Assembly: GCA_944472135.2 (NCBI GenBank)
Contig: OX235264.1
Coordinates: 91,026,319 to 91,090,318 of the forward strand
Reading direction: 5' to 3'
Length of the DNA: 64,000 nucleotides
DNA from: Trichobilharzia regenti
Taxonomy: Eukaryota > Platyhelminthes > Trematoda > Strigeidida > Schistosomatidae
This document shows, in pieces, positions 21,955 through 33,154 of this stretch; within the stretch, counting starts at the first letter, position 1; each line of letters starts with the position of its first letter. Below the pieces are notes generated by a model. That model did not search any database and was not told the DNA's origin. It worked only from the letters and a program-made list of their open reading frames with translations. Both the position numbers and the translations under genes were made by a program.

Positions 21955-22020
21955 TAAGAATGCTACTTTGTTAAAACTATTAGCAGTATTAAGTAGCGAA
22001 ACGTGGTGAATTTAAATTTA
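21955..22020 (+). ncRNA. Hammerhead-like motif, inverted relative to the PLE
   Basis: Plus strand: TTGTTAA (21,968-21,974), a CTATT/AAGTAG helix II candidate, and CGAAACG with GAAA at 21,998-22,001. With the motif at 20.96 kb it brackets the PLE in inverse orientation. Decayed first box. Confidence 0.4.
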
Positions 22021-23440
22021 AACACGAGTAAGTCCCAACGGAAAAATGACCTTGAACTCACCAATCACATGATAAAGTTGATTTCTGCTCACTGAACACA
22101 GATATGCATGAAAATAATGGATTACAAGGCATGAAACTATTACACAGGATCCTTTTACCTGAAGTATGAGAAGAATACCCTTCAGTTTCAGAATGGAGTA
22201 TCAACGAAGTCATTCAACTACATTCTAAGCATGTATTTATCTAGGTCTTCTAACCATAAGCTATCCTTAACCTAACCGTGACGTGAAAATATCCCTAAAC
22301 TAACTCTGATCTAACTCGAACCAAGTCTAATGTGGTACTTAATTAGGTTAACCTGACTCTAACCTGTCCTCGGCCTGAAGAGTAATTTAATCTCTCCCAA
22401 ACCTAAGCTGCAACATGCCAAATATCCCATTTATTAGCATAACACTTCACTGAGTACATTTTCTTGATGATGGCAACATTATTTGCCAGGTTTCACTAAA
22501 CTTGTTCAGTTAGCATCTCAAGGTCATTGGTGAGGTCATGCTTCATTGGTATTCACTGATTCTTGATGATTAACTCTGCCCCAAACCTCTCTAAAAACAA
22601 CAATATCATTTTGTTTCCTATTCACAAAAACGTTTTCAATAATGCATATCATACATCTCAAACCGTTAAAAGTGAACTTGGTTTGAACGTATATAATAAT
22701 TGAAATACTTTTGTTGATTAAATAAATGTCCGGTAAATGTCACTTTTGAAATTCGGAGTAACATCAAAAGTATCTGTCGAGGAAAGGCACCAGTGACATA
22801 ACTGATCAAACTGCCATTATTGGAGTAAATATGTTCTCTAAGGTTGATGGTTCATTTGCGAGTGAGTGCCTCTGTCATCAAATTTTACCAACTAGTGTCA
22901 AGTATAGACAACAGAACATGTCTAGGAAGACAATAATGCCTTCGTAACTAAGCCATCATATACAGAAGACACTGCTGGTTGGCTCTTGTCTTCATCAGGA
23001 AACAAGGATGGAATCAGTCTCTGTTATTTCTATTCCTTCTTGTTCCAAGTGAAACCTAGGGCTTCCAGTTGTATCCTGCAATATGTAACTGAGGCTATTA
23101 TAAATGTAAATGCGGAACGAGACATCTGGCTGCCGTAAACTTTAAAATTCTCACAAATATGATCAAAAATAAAGTTTCTAAATTATAAGATATAAAACCA
23201 CACTTTATATAATACCTTCTTGAATTTTTCCACTTATTTTATATAGGACTTATAGTGCTACGAAAATATTTTTCGGAAAATCCCTCCTCAGTGATCTAAT
23301 CACAATATTTATACTTAACTTTAGGTTTCAATCAACTGTCTAAATACTATTGATTTTCACCGCAAGCTACGTATCATTCTTCTGATATTTGAATACTGTC
23401 TGTCGACTTCATCCTTATTATTAGTCTTTGTTCCGCCCCG
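22021..23440. other. No recognised feature (1.4 kb)
   Basis: No gene recognised. Around 22,260-22,400 there is a run of TCTAACCTAA-type near-repeats (CTAAC/CCTAACC words) that might be a decayed minisatellite or simple-sequence tract. A TTCCAAGTGAAACCTAGGGC word at 23,044 recalls RTE 3' ends in reverse. Confidence 0.35.
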
Positions 23441-23444
23441 CCTA

Positions 23445-23895
23445 ATTTCTAATTTCAATACTTCTTTTCGTGGTTATGCGATACATTGATAATGCATTGT
23501 TTTTACGATGTGATATTGTTTAAGTGAACGAAGGTGATTGTGACAATTGGTCTTTCTGAGAGAATTGTTGGTGTGTGACTCTGCTGAGTGGAGTTTTGAG
23601 ATCACATTGTTGGAAATATTCTACTTGACTATAAGTACTCGTTTTGTACTTGAGTTGACAGTATATCTGTCTAACGGGACTGCTGAGGTAATTTTGAGTT
23701 TCTGATGTTTTGATTATTGTTGAATAGGAGTAAACACAAATTCCAACCATGAATAATTGTCTTTTCGTTGTCCTTGAAGCATTTTGTGGCTGTACGCTTC
23801 CGACAGCTAAACAGAGTAGGACACAGAGATCATTTGACCTGCGTTCAGAGGTCAACGATTCAGTTTTGGTTGTAACACATGGTATTCAATAATTG
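23445..23895 (+). repeat. Solo-LTR-like repeat (gypsy-type)
   Basis: Related in the same direction to 55,805-56,000 and in reverse to 14,200-14,600. Shared segments include GAGAATTGTTGGTGTGTGAC and the TGATAAT-x-x-x-TTGTTTT start. No internal retrotransposon sequence lies within 1 kb on either side. A 111-codon minus-strand frame across it is not a gene. Confidence 0.6.
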
Positions 23896-24465
23896 ATGCG
23901 ATACATAATTTAAACATAATGGACTGCGAGAATAATACTGATTATCATTACTCGTTCAGTGAGTGGGCTGGGAATGAAAAATGTGGCGTTAGGCATATAT
24001 TTCCATCAATTTCAGTTGACTCAATGATCGATGTACAAAAGCTTTCATTTGGCGTACACATGAACATGTTCACATCACCTTCATACCAATGCCTGATTCT
24101 TCACTTTCTGTTCGGTCGCTACTCGATCGACTGAGGTGTGATGTTATTCAGCAGTCTCCTCAGAGTCTGTTTCAGGCACTTCCATTCCTTTAGGCATATT
24201 CACTGTAAGCTTGTACTTATCAAATATGGAGTTATATTCTGCCGTAGTGCTGAAATTCCACTCTTACACTAATGGAGAATAGGTAATTAGCTGGCTTGCT
24301 TTACTGCTAGATCCCTCTTTCGTTTCTCATTCATTCAAACTGGGCAATGGTCAATGAAAGCTGCTGTTGATAGAATTCTACAGTAGCCTGTTGGAAATAC
24401 TTTCAGCGATGCAATCATCGATTCTTCAAACCATACAGAAACATTATTATTTTATTATTATTGTT
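23896..24465. other. Unassigned
   Basis: A 71-codon plus frame (23,919-24,134) matches nothing I recognise. AT-rich remainder. Confidence 0.35.
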
Positions 24466-24467
24466 TC

Positions 24468-25440
24468 ATTTAGTTCCTAGAGGAACATGGGGCTTCAGCC
24501 GCACGTCTCCATTGCGTTCACTTCCCTGTCAACGTTTTCATCTAGCTCCACGCCTGCCCACATGCTTTCGTCTCCTCATCACATGATCTTCTCCATATCA
24601 TTGACGTACTGACAACCAACTCGCCGCTTCCTATTCGGGTTCCACTGGAGAAATGTTACTCACTTGATGGTTTCCTCAGAGTGTGGCCAATCCACCTCCA
24701 TTTCTTCCTGCCTATTTGTTGAACAATCGGTTCCTGCTGAATTGGTTCTCTCTCAGAGATCCCTGTTGAGGATCTTTTCTCGCCAAATGATATTGAGCAA
24801 AGACAACTGTTGATGAAGGTCTGTAGTTTTTTTATGGTGCTCTTTATGACACACCAAGTCTCTGATCCGTATAGTGGCACTGACTTCACATTGGAGTTGA
24901 AAAGCCGGATATTATTTTTGTTGCTGAGTGCTGTTGACCTCAACACAGACTTCAGAGTAATGAAAGCTTGCCTTGCTTTCCCGATCTTCGTTTTGATATA
25001 TTCGTCAGTTCCGTCCGCGTGTAGTTTAAACGATGCTTCCCAGATAGGTAAAGGAGGTTGTTTCTTTCCGATTCCTCCCATTTATGCTGATTGTTGTCGG
25101 TTGTTGCTATTGCATATGGAAACATTAACTTGAGGTAATTATTACAAATTCAGATTTTACCCCTTGAGCTTATTGTATATGAGGATTAAAGCTCCAATTT
25201 CAAAATAACGAAAGACTGTTCTGCTTTTCCAACCTGATGCTTGTTGGCGTTGACATTTTAACTGATGCCGCTTGTAGTTAGAACGATGATGGTCAGATAA
25301 TTGAAAAGGATGACTCACTTTAGATCTGTCCAGCTGATAGTGTTATTGGTAATTGTTAGTGTTGTTAGTTGAGCAACTACATCACAACTGTCTTCGTTGT
25401 CGTCCATCTGAAATCCTGTCTTCATTGCCCACCTCTTCTA
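24468..25440 (-). pseudogene. RTE-type LINE, 3' third
   Basis: The minus strand from 25,081 reads through a 141-codon frame with the RTE C-terminal signature: KIGKARQAFITLKSVLRS, the IRLFNSNVKSVPLYGSETW block, FINSCL and KKWRWIGHTLRKPSS. Positions 25,330-25,440 carry the preceding part of the RT in another frame. The 3' UTR holds GAAGCCCCATGTTCCTCTAG and ends in an ATT-type tail at 24,448-24,475. RT catalytic motifs and the endonuclease are gone. Confidence 0.82.
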
Positions 25441-25467
25441 TCACACTTGTTGTTTCTTTTGCATAGA

Positions 25468-25640
25468 TTTTTTTTTTGATTTACAGCTTGATTCCACACT
25501 GTATTTTTGGTACAAGTATGGAATTTTCAGCATGGATGTCGGTAGCCCAAATTTTGCAGGCCGACCATAGATGTCAGGTGTGCGTCAGCGCGGGCTCGAA
25601 CCCCGGACCATGTGCATGATCGGCGAGAGGAGAATCCATT
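25468..25640 (-). repeat. SINE-A, minus copy inserted beside the RTE fragment
   Basis: Read on the minus strand: tRNA-like head with B-box-like GGGGTTCGAGCC (about 25,590-25,605), the body ACACCTGACATCTATGGTCG and the tail GCTGAAAATTCCATACTTGT leading to a GGAATCAAGCTGTAAATCAA end and a run of A (plus-strand T tract at 25,470-25,480). Confidence 0.8.
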
Positions 25641-26120
25641 CACTGAATAACTAATTAATCCATGAAGTCTAAATGTTCTAGGATGGTCTCCTAATTGCTC
25701 ATGGTTTGCCGCATGATCCAATCTAGCTAAGAAATTCTCTTCCGGTTAATATATACGCATTTATATTTACAAGGTAAACTTAAAAGTCTTCAGTAAAAAC
25801 AAAGTACCTGTAACTATGGTGATAAGGTATACAAAAAATTAAAATTTGGTTAAACAGTTAAATGTGTCAGATTCAGTGTCATTTTAAAAGCCAATATCTA
25901 ATTTTTCTTGGAAACTACTGAGGACAAGCATAATTTCTTTGTTCCATTCTCACTTTCTTCCCCAGAAAGATTGTATATATGACGCAAATGTGTGTATATA
26001 GTCATTTTGATTTTAATAAGGAGTCAGTCTGTTACAAAATTAGTATCAATGAATATTCATCAGTACAAGTTACATGGACATTTTTTGTAAAGCCCGTAAT
26101 ATCTGTAAAGATTTTCAAAT
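25641..26120. other. No recognised feature
   Basis: AT-rich; nothing recognised. Confidence 0.4.
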
Positions 26121-26124
26121 TATC

Positions 26125-27665
26125 GTCACTTGTGCCTTCCTAGACTATACATCTGCTTTTGACTCGGTCCCTAGGGACATCTTATTAAATAAACTGGCTG
26201 CTAGCCAAACAGAATGCTGGGCTGTTAACTGATTACATTCCTATTTCTCAGAAAGAAGGCAATACACCGTATATAAAGGGGAGTCTTACACTTCATTGCC
26301 TACTGAAGCTGGTGTCCCTCAAGGCGCTGTCCTTTCTCCTTTTCTTTTTTCTTTCTTCTTACATGACTTGCCTCACTCTGATGAAATAAACCTTGTGAAG
26401 CACGCTGATGATTTAACGGTTTCAATGGCTGTTAACTCCCAGATAGATTCTACTAAAATAAATAGCTTTCTATCGGGAGTCAGCAAATGGTCTGAGTCTA
26501 ACGGTCTTAAACTGAATGCTTCTAAATGTCAAACTGTTACTTTCAGTTTAAGATGTCAAAAACAGCTAAAAGAAGTCATCGATTCTCATGACAGTTGTAA
26601 AATTGAAGACAATGATATAGGAATCAAATCAGAAATTAAGTATCTTGGACTTATTCTCCCTTCTGATCTCTCCTGGTCTTCACGTGTCTTAGCGATCTCC
26701 AACAAAATATTCCACCTGACATTTTACATTAGGAAGATAAAGCACTCGGGTATAACTCCCCTCCTCTTACAGTTTATAAACTCTTGCATCCTACCCATTC
26801 TTCTTTATTGTTCACCCTTATTCTTTCCTGGTTTGCTTAAAAAGTACTATGTCACAATTCGTAGAATGCTGAAGATTGTCAGTAGGGTAAGTGGTGTCCC
26901 AGTGGACCGCATAGTTTACGTCGTTGTCGATAGGCACTTGACTTCATGCAATAAATTTGCTAGAAGGATTTTGTCTGACTTGAAGCATCCATCTTACCCC
27001 CAAGCTTTCACCTTGCATTTCCCCAGGCAGGACAAGAAGTAACTTCAGAAACTGTATGCTCGCACGTCTAAGTATAGGAATTCTATGATACCATACTTGT
27101 CACGTATTTTATGTGATGAAAACAGTGTCAGGTAAGAACTAACTCACCTTTTTTCATCTGGTAAATAAGTAATTTCCCCCATCCATCCTTATATACCTTG
27201 AAGTTTTACTTTTATTATTTCTATAATATTTATGGTCCCGTTACTTTTTTGCTTTACTCTCATAATTGCAAACACCAACTTATCTCCATGACCATTATAA
27301 TCTTTGTTTTTCCCCTCACCATATCACGTAAAGGGAACAGTATATTCAATATTTTTGAAGATGTTAAGATTTCTATAACACATTGCCAATACTGTGTGAA
27401 ACAGGCTCACGGTAATTTTCACTTGTATTATTATTATTACCCTAGCTGGTATCATTATCATTATTATTATTTCTATTTTATATGCTGCATGTTTTTGACA
27501 CTACCTCTATTGTAAGTGTGGAAAATTTTCTGTGTGTTTAATTTTTATTTATAATTTGAGGAAATTAGATGCAATATTGTGATTAATGCTGAAAATTCCA
27601 TTTTGTATCACGAGTACTGTTTTTAGAATAAAGTAAATCATTATTATTATTGTTATTATTATTGT
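26125..27665 (+). pseudogene. CR1/Jockey-type LINE, 5'-truncated
   Basis: Begins inside RT motif A (FLDYTSAFDSVPRD-like, about 26,135-26,180). An in-frame stop follows at about 26,229. The 248-codon frame 26,296-27,042 has GVPQGAVLSPFLF (motif B), HADD in place of YADD, LNASKCQTV and the C-terminal LLYCSPLFFPGLLKK block. A stop at 27,040 cuts the terminal region, which continues to about 27,130. The tail has GCTGAAAATTCCATTTTGTA, AGAATAAAG and an ATT repeat to 27,665. Confidence 0.87.
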
Positions 27666-28020
27666 ATACAATACCCTATTTCTTCTTAGTAACAAGTTTC
27701 TAGAAAAATTTAACGGACAGATCTGTTACTTGAGTCTTAAAAAAGAACTGAGTAAAAGTTACGTAATTAGATAGGAGAAGATCAAACTTTAGTGTACAAG
27801 AAGTTAGACTAAAAGATTTTGATATAATACCGTGAGTAGAACTCAGAAGGTCAAGAAAAACTATCTCTAATGGAATTCAAACGATAAAAGGGGAGGGGAT
27901 CCAAAGTTAAGTTAATGAAATTAGTAAAGGAAGAGTTATTAAAGGATGAATCACCAGGGTTGACTGAAGTGCATCGACAGATTCCTTTTGAACAAATAGG
28001 TAAGGTTCCAGCCATTTTAT
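27666..28020. other. No recognised feature
   Basis: Nothing recognised between the LINE tail and the SINE-A copy. Confidence 0.4.
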
Positions 28021-28024
28021 TGTG

Positions 28025-28225
28025 TGAGTCGGTGGCACAGTGGTTAGGACACTCGCCTACCATTCACATGGTCCGGGGTTCGATGCCCTGCCGACGCGCT
28101 CCTGATATTTATGGTCGGCCTGAAAAATTTGGACTACCGATATCATATGCTGAAAATTCCATAACCTGTCTCCAAAAATACGGTGTGGAATCAAGCTGTA
28201 ATCAAAAAAATAAATAAACCGAAGA
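28025..28225 (+). repeat. SINE-A, plus copy
   Basis: tRNA-like head from GTCGGTGGCACAGTGGTTAG (A box) to GGGGTTCGATGCC (B box, about 28,076), body TATTTATGGTCGGCCTG, tail GCTGAAAATTCCATAAC to GTGGAATCAAGCTGTAATCA and an A-rich end. Confidence 0.85.
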
Positions 28226-28309
28226 AGACTTGATCTATTTTGTCTGTTAATTATTTTGAATAGTCCCAGTCGATCTACTAGGTTCCCTGTATCTATCAAG
28301 TGTTCAGTA

Positions 28310-28900
28310 ATTGAACAGCTTAAAGTATTTGGCTGCTTTTATCAGAAGCTGTTTTTAATACATGGTTTAGGAGTCCAAAATAAGCTATTCTTTCTGTTCT
28401 TCTGATGTAACTGCGCCCACAGATGCATGTGTATTGGAATACACAGTTGTACACAACATACGAAGGTTACTCGTTGATCTTTGACTGCATCAACGGAGGA
28501 GAATGTTTGGAAAAGAGAGACTATATTTGCTGTAGGATGAGTCCTTGACATGGTTGAGCTTAATCTTTTATTTTAGACTCTCATAGTATCATGACCTTTG
28601 AAGTCGAGTTGGATGAAACCCGGCTTCTTACTGACCATGGTTTCATCAGATTTCCTACATTCATTCTTTTCAGATTTCTCAATAAAACTTTATGGATAAC
28701 GATTTTCTTTCAAGCAATCCTCAAGCAGCACTATTTCACTGTCTAATTTAACAGGTGTACGTATTCTTTTCGGTCCGGAGAAAAAGCGTTTTTCACCAGT
28801 ATTCGTTTGTAACTGACTGGGCAGAAGTTGTTGAAGTTTAAGTAGAGACCACTCCATGTATCCTTACGATATGTCAATCTCTTGAGTATCTCATCCCTTT
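28310..28900 (-). pseudogene. Penelope-like element fragment
   Basis: On the minus strand, frame changes included: a RIRTPVKLDSEIVLLEDC-like region, then LKENRYP (the N-x-YP position found before PLE linkers, about 28,700), and CVFQYTCICGRSYIRRTER (about 28,380-28,440). The last is the GIY-YIG start with its Cys residues. RT catalytic motifs are absent. Confidence 0.7.
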
Positions 28901-29205
28901 TTCTATCCTATTCGATATCCGGGAAGTGGAAATTCTCCTAATGATATCAAAATAATGATAATAAGGTTTATGCAGTTGGCGACAAGAATAACGAAGGCAG
29001 TAATATGTGTATATGTAGACATTTCAATAAATAAATTAGATCAAATCTTAAAACGTAATACGTAATACCAAAGGTGAAGTGGACAAGTAATCAGAGTTTA
29101 GATAAATGTTACAAAAGTATGAAGGGAATGGAAAATAAGAAAGGGTGGGAGGGTTTTGACTAGAATATAACCCCTAGACCAAGGGAGAGACAAAAGGTAG
29201 AATAA
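28901..29205. other. No recognised feature
   Basis: Nothing recognised. Confidence 0.35.
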
Positions 29206-29209
29206 ACTT

Positions 29210-29560
29210 CTTTTTCTGTATGCAAAGACTAGGATTGTTTTCTCGAATTAATTCCCATAGCTTCGCCTATATGTAAAAGGCTGGTTCGAATTGCTTTCGA
29301 AATGCTGGATGGAATGCGACCGATAACTTTGAAGGCACTTCTTCTGTTCACTTAGTGACAGCCATCAATCAAATGAGCCAGAAGAGAACTTCTAATAGAT
29401 TTTATTTGACCTTTTCAAAACTATGAAGGAAGATGCTCATTAATGCGTTTATTAGGCTGTCTAGTTTTTCGTCTCATATAGCTCTCTCCACACGAGCAGA
29501 TAAATTTGTAGATACACATAGAAGTGGCACAGTTAGGCAGCTTGTCTTTCGCTTGAGCAA
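29210..29560 (-). pseudogene. Penelope-like element GIY-YIG fragment
   Basis: The minus strand reads MCIYKFICSCGESYMRR near 29,470-29,520, the Cys-containing GIY-YIG start (F-x-C-x-CG-x-x-Y-x-x-R), then EHLPS. Broken C-terminal sequence follows to 29,215. Same type as the fragments at 43.8-44.5 and 50.0-50.4 kb. Confidence 0.65.
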
Positions 29561-30005
29561 TTATAATTGGTCGGTATCTGTAAAATGACAAACAAAAGGT
29601 GTCGGCAGTGTAATTCCTTTTTATTACTATCGATAATCTTAGATGTTAGACTTCACTAGCCACGTCTCCATCAAATTGCAATTTTATGAACAGTTGTTTC
29701 TTATTAACTGTTGTCAGTTTCTCTTTATTATATACATTGTGAAATAGGCTCAATGTAGAAGATGCGTGACTCAAATCAATGCATACGATGAATGTGTTAT
29801 CTACACACCTATATTAGGCTATTTTTCTTTGCTACGTAGTAAATTTTGTAAATATATATTCATATTTTAAGGCGAGACTTCTTGAAGTAGCTTTGAGTTG
29901 GTGGACTCTTATTAATCTGGCTGATAGTGATAACTGAAGATAAAATGAAAAGCAGGAGTCGGTAGAACCTAACCAGTAAACTACAGATTACCAGTCCTGT
30001 ACTCT
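29561..30005. other. No recognised feature
   Basis: Nothing recognised. Confidence 0.35.
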
Positions 30006-30009
30006 ACCA

Positions 30010-30205
30010 TGTGCGTTGGTGGCACAGTGGTTAGGACACTCGCCGACCATGCACATGGTACGGGGTTCGATCCCCTACCGACGCACACCTGATATCTATG
30101 GTCGGCCTGCAAAATTTGGGCTACCGATATCCACACTGTAAAATTACATACTTGTACCAAAAATACGGTGTGGTATCAAGCTGTAATCAAAAATATAAAA
30201 ACATT
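30010..30205 (+). repeat. SINE-A, plus copy (well preserved)
   Basis: GCGTTGGTGGCACAGTGGTT (A box) to CGGGGTTCGATCCCC (B box), body ACACCTGATATCTATGGTCG, tail ACTTGTACCAAAAATACGGT to AAGCTGTAATCAAAAAT. One of the least diverged copies in the window. Confidence 0.87.
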
Positions 30206-30564
30206 ATGGCTAAAACAGTCGACTGTTAGCTCAATTATTTTTTCACTGAGATTTCCGAGAGGAATACCCACTTGTCAGCAGAATAAGGGTATATCCAACT
30301 GGGAAATCTCAAACAGGAAGAAATCAGCATCCTAGATTCTACTACCACCCATCAAAATCACTTCATACTAACCTTCAGACATGTCGAATTTCACACAAAC
30401 CCGAAGACTTACAAATGAAAAGTTGGTGGAAGATGTAGGTAGGACTTCAAGTGGATACTGAGAAGAGACAGAGGTGGTGAACATAGCCACCGACCAATAG
30501 TAACAACCATCAACCAATACCAATCGGTGTATTATGAGGGCAGTTAACTCTTTCACTTACCTAG
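30206..30564. other. Unassigned
   Basis: Nothing recognised except that it lies between SINE-A and an RTE fragment. Confidence 0.35.
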
Positions 30565-31045
30565 TCAGTGTAGTTGTAATTACAGAAGGCAAGAATGAAA
30601 ATTTCAAAGCAAGCCTGTTTTGCAGAGGCCATAAAGGTATTCATTAGTCGGAAATCAGTGCGGAAATCTGCTGTTCTCAGCATTAAGAACAAGATAAGGA
30701 TATTCGACACCAGTGGCAAATCAGTGCTTCTGTTTAGTTCACAGACTAAGACCATTTTCAAAGCCTGAAGACTTCCATTGACAGCTGTCTTTTCTGACCC
30801 CATACTTAAGAACAGACAACCAGCTAGAAACGATAGACAGCAAAGAGTTCTGAGGACGAATCAACCAAGAGCCAACTACCCAACAAATATTCCAAGGAAA
30901 ATTGAGATAGAAATCGGAAACACATCGTGTAGACTGTTGAGTAAAACCATGTGCCAAGCCCTAGTGTGGAACAGGATGCAACATAGATGTGAAGTTGAGG
31001 CCCTTTGTTCTACTGGGAACCCAAGGTAATAGAAATAAATATTAT
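30565..31045 (+). pseudogene. RTE-type LINE 3' fragment, plus strand
   Basis: Through many stops the plus strand follows the RTE C-terminal order: an A-x-x-x-F-x-x-L-x-x-x-L block, NKIRIFDT (about 30,690), a W-like then INQEPTTQQI segment (about 30,865-30,890), K-I-E-I-E-I-G-N-T and ALVWNRMQ (about 30,958-30,980). Strongly decayed. Confidence 0.6.
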
Positions 31046-31049
31046 TTAG

Positions 31050-31615
31050 GCTCCACTCGAGCTATGGCCCAGTGCACAACGTCACCCGACAGTCTCCCCG
31101 GTGTGTGCCAGAAACATACCCATCTTCTCCAGAATGTTTGTTGAGCAATAGATTCTTGACTGGTTCGTTCCCAAAGGCTCTTGATACTAATTATTTCTGG
31201 CTGGCTATTTGATCTTTAATATGGGACCAGGGAAGGCAGCTGATGATAAAAGTCTAGAGCAAAGTGTTGGAAATGTTTTCCATGACGCGAGCTCCAAGTT
31301 TCTCACCCATCTCGAAGAAATGACTTTTCACTGTTGTTGAAACGACGCTCCCCAGATAAGTGATAGAAGTGAACTATTTCAAATTTATTCGGTTGTAATT
31401 GATTGGTGCTTGCTGTTATTATTACCAGGTTATCTTTATCATCTCCGTCTTCTGTATGTTCACTTGAATTCCAGTCTTTTCTGTCTGGTTACTTTGCCAG
31501 TTTATTGGTTTTCACCTGTAAATTCTTTGAGTTCGTTTGTCATTTGACATAAAGCAGCAGTGAAGTACAGACCTTCTAGAGTGTTCTCATTGCTTCAATG
31601 GCGTTGCTGTCTTCT
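31050..31615 (-). pseudogene. RTE-type LINE fragment, minus strand
   Basis: Inverse to the preceding fragment. The minus strand carries a FGNEPVKNLLLNKHS-like segment (about 31,135-31,180), also found as EPIKHLLLNKHFERN at 60,838-60,880. Positions 31,380-31,580 match the arrangement seen at 39,490-39,640 (RTE palm region). No intact frame. Confidence 0.55.
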
Positions 31616-31624
31616 CATTATCTA

Positions 31625-31822
31625 TTTTATTTATTTATTTTGATTACAGACTGATTCCACACTGTATTTTTGGATACACGTTATGGGATTTTTAGCATAT
31701 GATATCGGTAGTCCAAATTTTTCAGGCCGACCATAAATACCAGGAGCGCGTCGGCAGGGCATCGAACCCCGGACCATGTGCATGGTCGGCGAGTGTCCTA
31801 ACCACTGTGCCACTGACGCACC
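31625..31822 (-). repeat. SINE-A, minus copy
   Basis: Complete head, body and tail on the minus strand; head GTGCGTCAGTGGCACAGTGG to GGGGTTCGATGCC, body and tail as in the plus copy at 28.0 kb. Confidence 0.85.
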
Positions 31823-32610
31823 ATGTTAGCTGCCGAATGTGTCAACTGGCACCAAACATTTCAGTTCAACATAAATCAGTCGACGGGCAACACAGAATAA
31901 CTTCAACAAAAGTTGACAACCATAGCAATAACAGTAACGGTAACGTAAGCATTCAGTAAATAATATACATGGTGATTTAGATATTCAGGAAAGTCTGAAA
32001 ATGTGAACAGATATTCTGACCACTTCTTTGAAAATAAATGACACATATAGTCTCTCTGTTTCAATTAATCCCCTACACACACACACATGAATTTTGAATA
32101 ACTCACTGACAAGAACTTCAGCAGGAAGAGGTGAATTCATCACATTTCACACAGCGTTTTTTTTAGTTAGCTACCTACTACCTGAACAAGAAAATATGTA
32201 GGCGATCAGTCTGACAATAATAATGTGAAAACATACCGTAACCATGAAAAAAGAATAAGGCGCCAAAAAAGGAAGAAAAAAACGACGCATAAATTACACA
32301 GGAAGTGAAATTCATCAATTTTAATCAAAACAGAGACACTGTCTGGTGTAAGGAGGAGAGGAATATTATGAAATTTAAGCAGAATTTCAGACAGAAGTGC
32401 AGATGGTTGCAAGATCTCATGAAACTTTATTCCGATAAAATAAAAAGGGTGGTATTAACTAAGGTGTTATTCGCAATTAGCACTAAACACATGTGTGCCC
32501 ACTTGCCTCACTTGGTAGACCACACTGAATATGAATTCTTACTAGAACCTCAGGTAACCTCATGTATAGAGCCAGTCGCGGTGAGAATCAGATTAATTAT
32601 CATGTGTTGA
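31823..32610. other. No recognised feature
   Basis: A 101-codon plus frame (32,305-32,610) has no recognisable family and is probably chance. Confidence 0.35.
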
Positions 32611-32614
32611 TTTG

Positions 32615-32945
32615 CAGAGGTATGACATCAGTTAGAAAATCACTGGAAAACCTGGGAGCATTGGATTGATGTTTTGTCCTAGTTTTGGACTCTTCGGCAA
32701 TATGCACATCGTTAACGAGAAGAAATTGGAATTCACTGGCTAGCCACGACATTGGGTCCCAGTGGATGGATGGTCAATGAGCTCATCTCGTAGCTGGAAG
32801 GTCCTGGGTTTGAACCCTGGTGGTAGGTGCGTGCTGACGGAGAATGACAGACTGGGACAAACAGGTGCTCAGTACTCCTACCCTTGTTTTCCATTGGTTC
32901 TATGAATGACGTCCGCTTATGACCAATCCCGTAATTGGTCAAATA
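32615..32945. repeat. SINE-C inverted pair
   Basis: Positions 32,615-32,710 are a minus-strand tail plus hammerhead end (AACCTGGGAGCATTGGATTG). Positions 32,720-32,945 are a plus copy with head GGGTCCCAGTGGATGGATGG to GGGTTTGAACCC, a decayed hammerhead (CTGACGGAGAATGACA) and tail GACCAATCCCGTAATTGGTC. Confidence 0.7.
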
Positions 32946-33150
32946 TATATATTAAGTTACATCATGAAAGGAAATTTCTATAAGTAAAACTGAAGGCATC
33001 AGCACTTAAAAAGGTAGTAATATATTAATAACTATCTCTTTTGTAATGCATAGTTCAGGGTTCATTGTTCAGATAGTGACAGCTTCACTAACTCAAGGGA
33101 ATAGTGAAGTGGTCTGCCTATTCACTGCATTAAAAGATTCTGATATCTTT
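32946..33150. other. No recognised feature
   Basis: Nothing recognised. Confidence 0.4.
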
Positions 33151-33154
33151 AACA

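Noticed and set aside
22260..22400. Telomere-like repeat from CTAACC-type words
   Set aside because: Words are irregular and spaced unevenly; no true tandem TTAGGG/CCCTAA run.
23520..23855. 111-codon minus frame as a gene
   Set aside because: It lies across an LTR-like repeat shared with 14.2 and 55.8 kb and has no domain.
32305..32610. 101-codon plus frame as a host gene
   Set aside because: No recognisable family, no repeat of the frame elsewhere; length is within chance for this amount of sequence.
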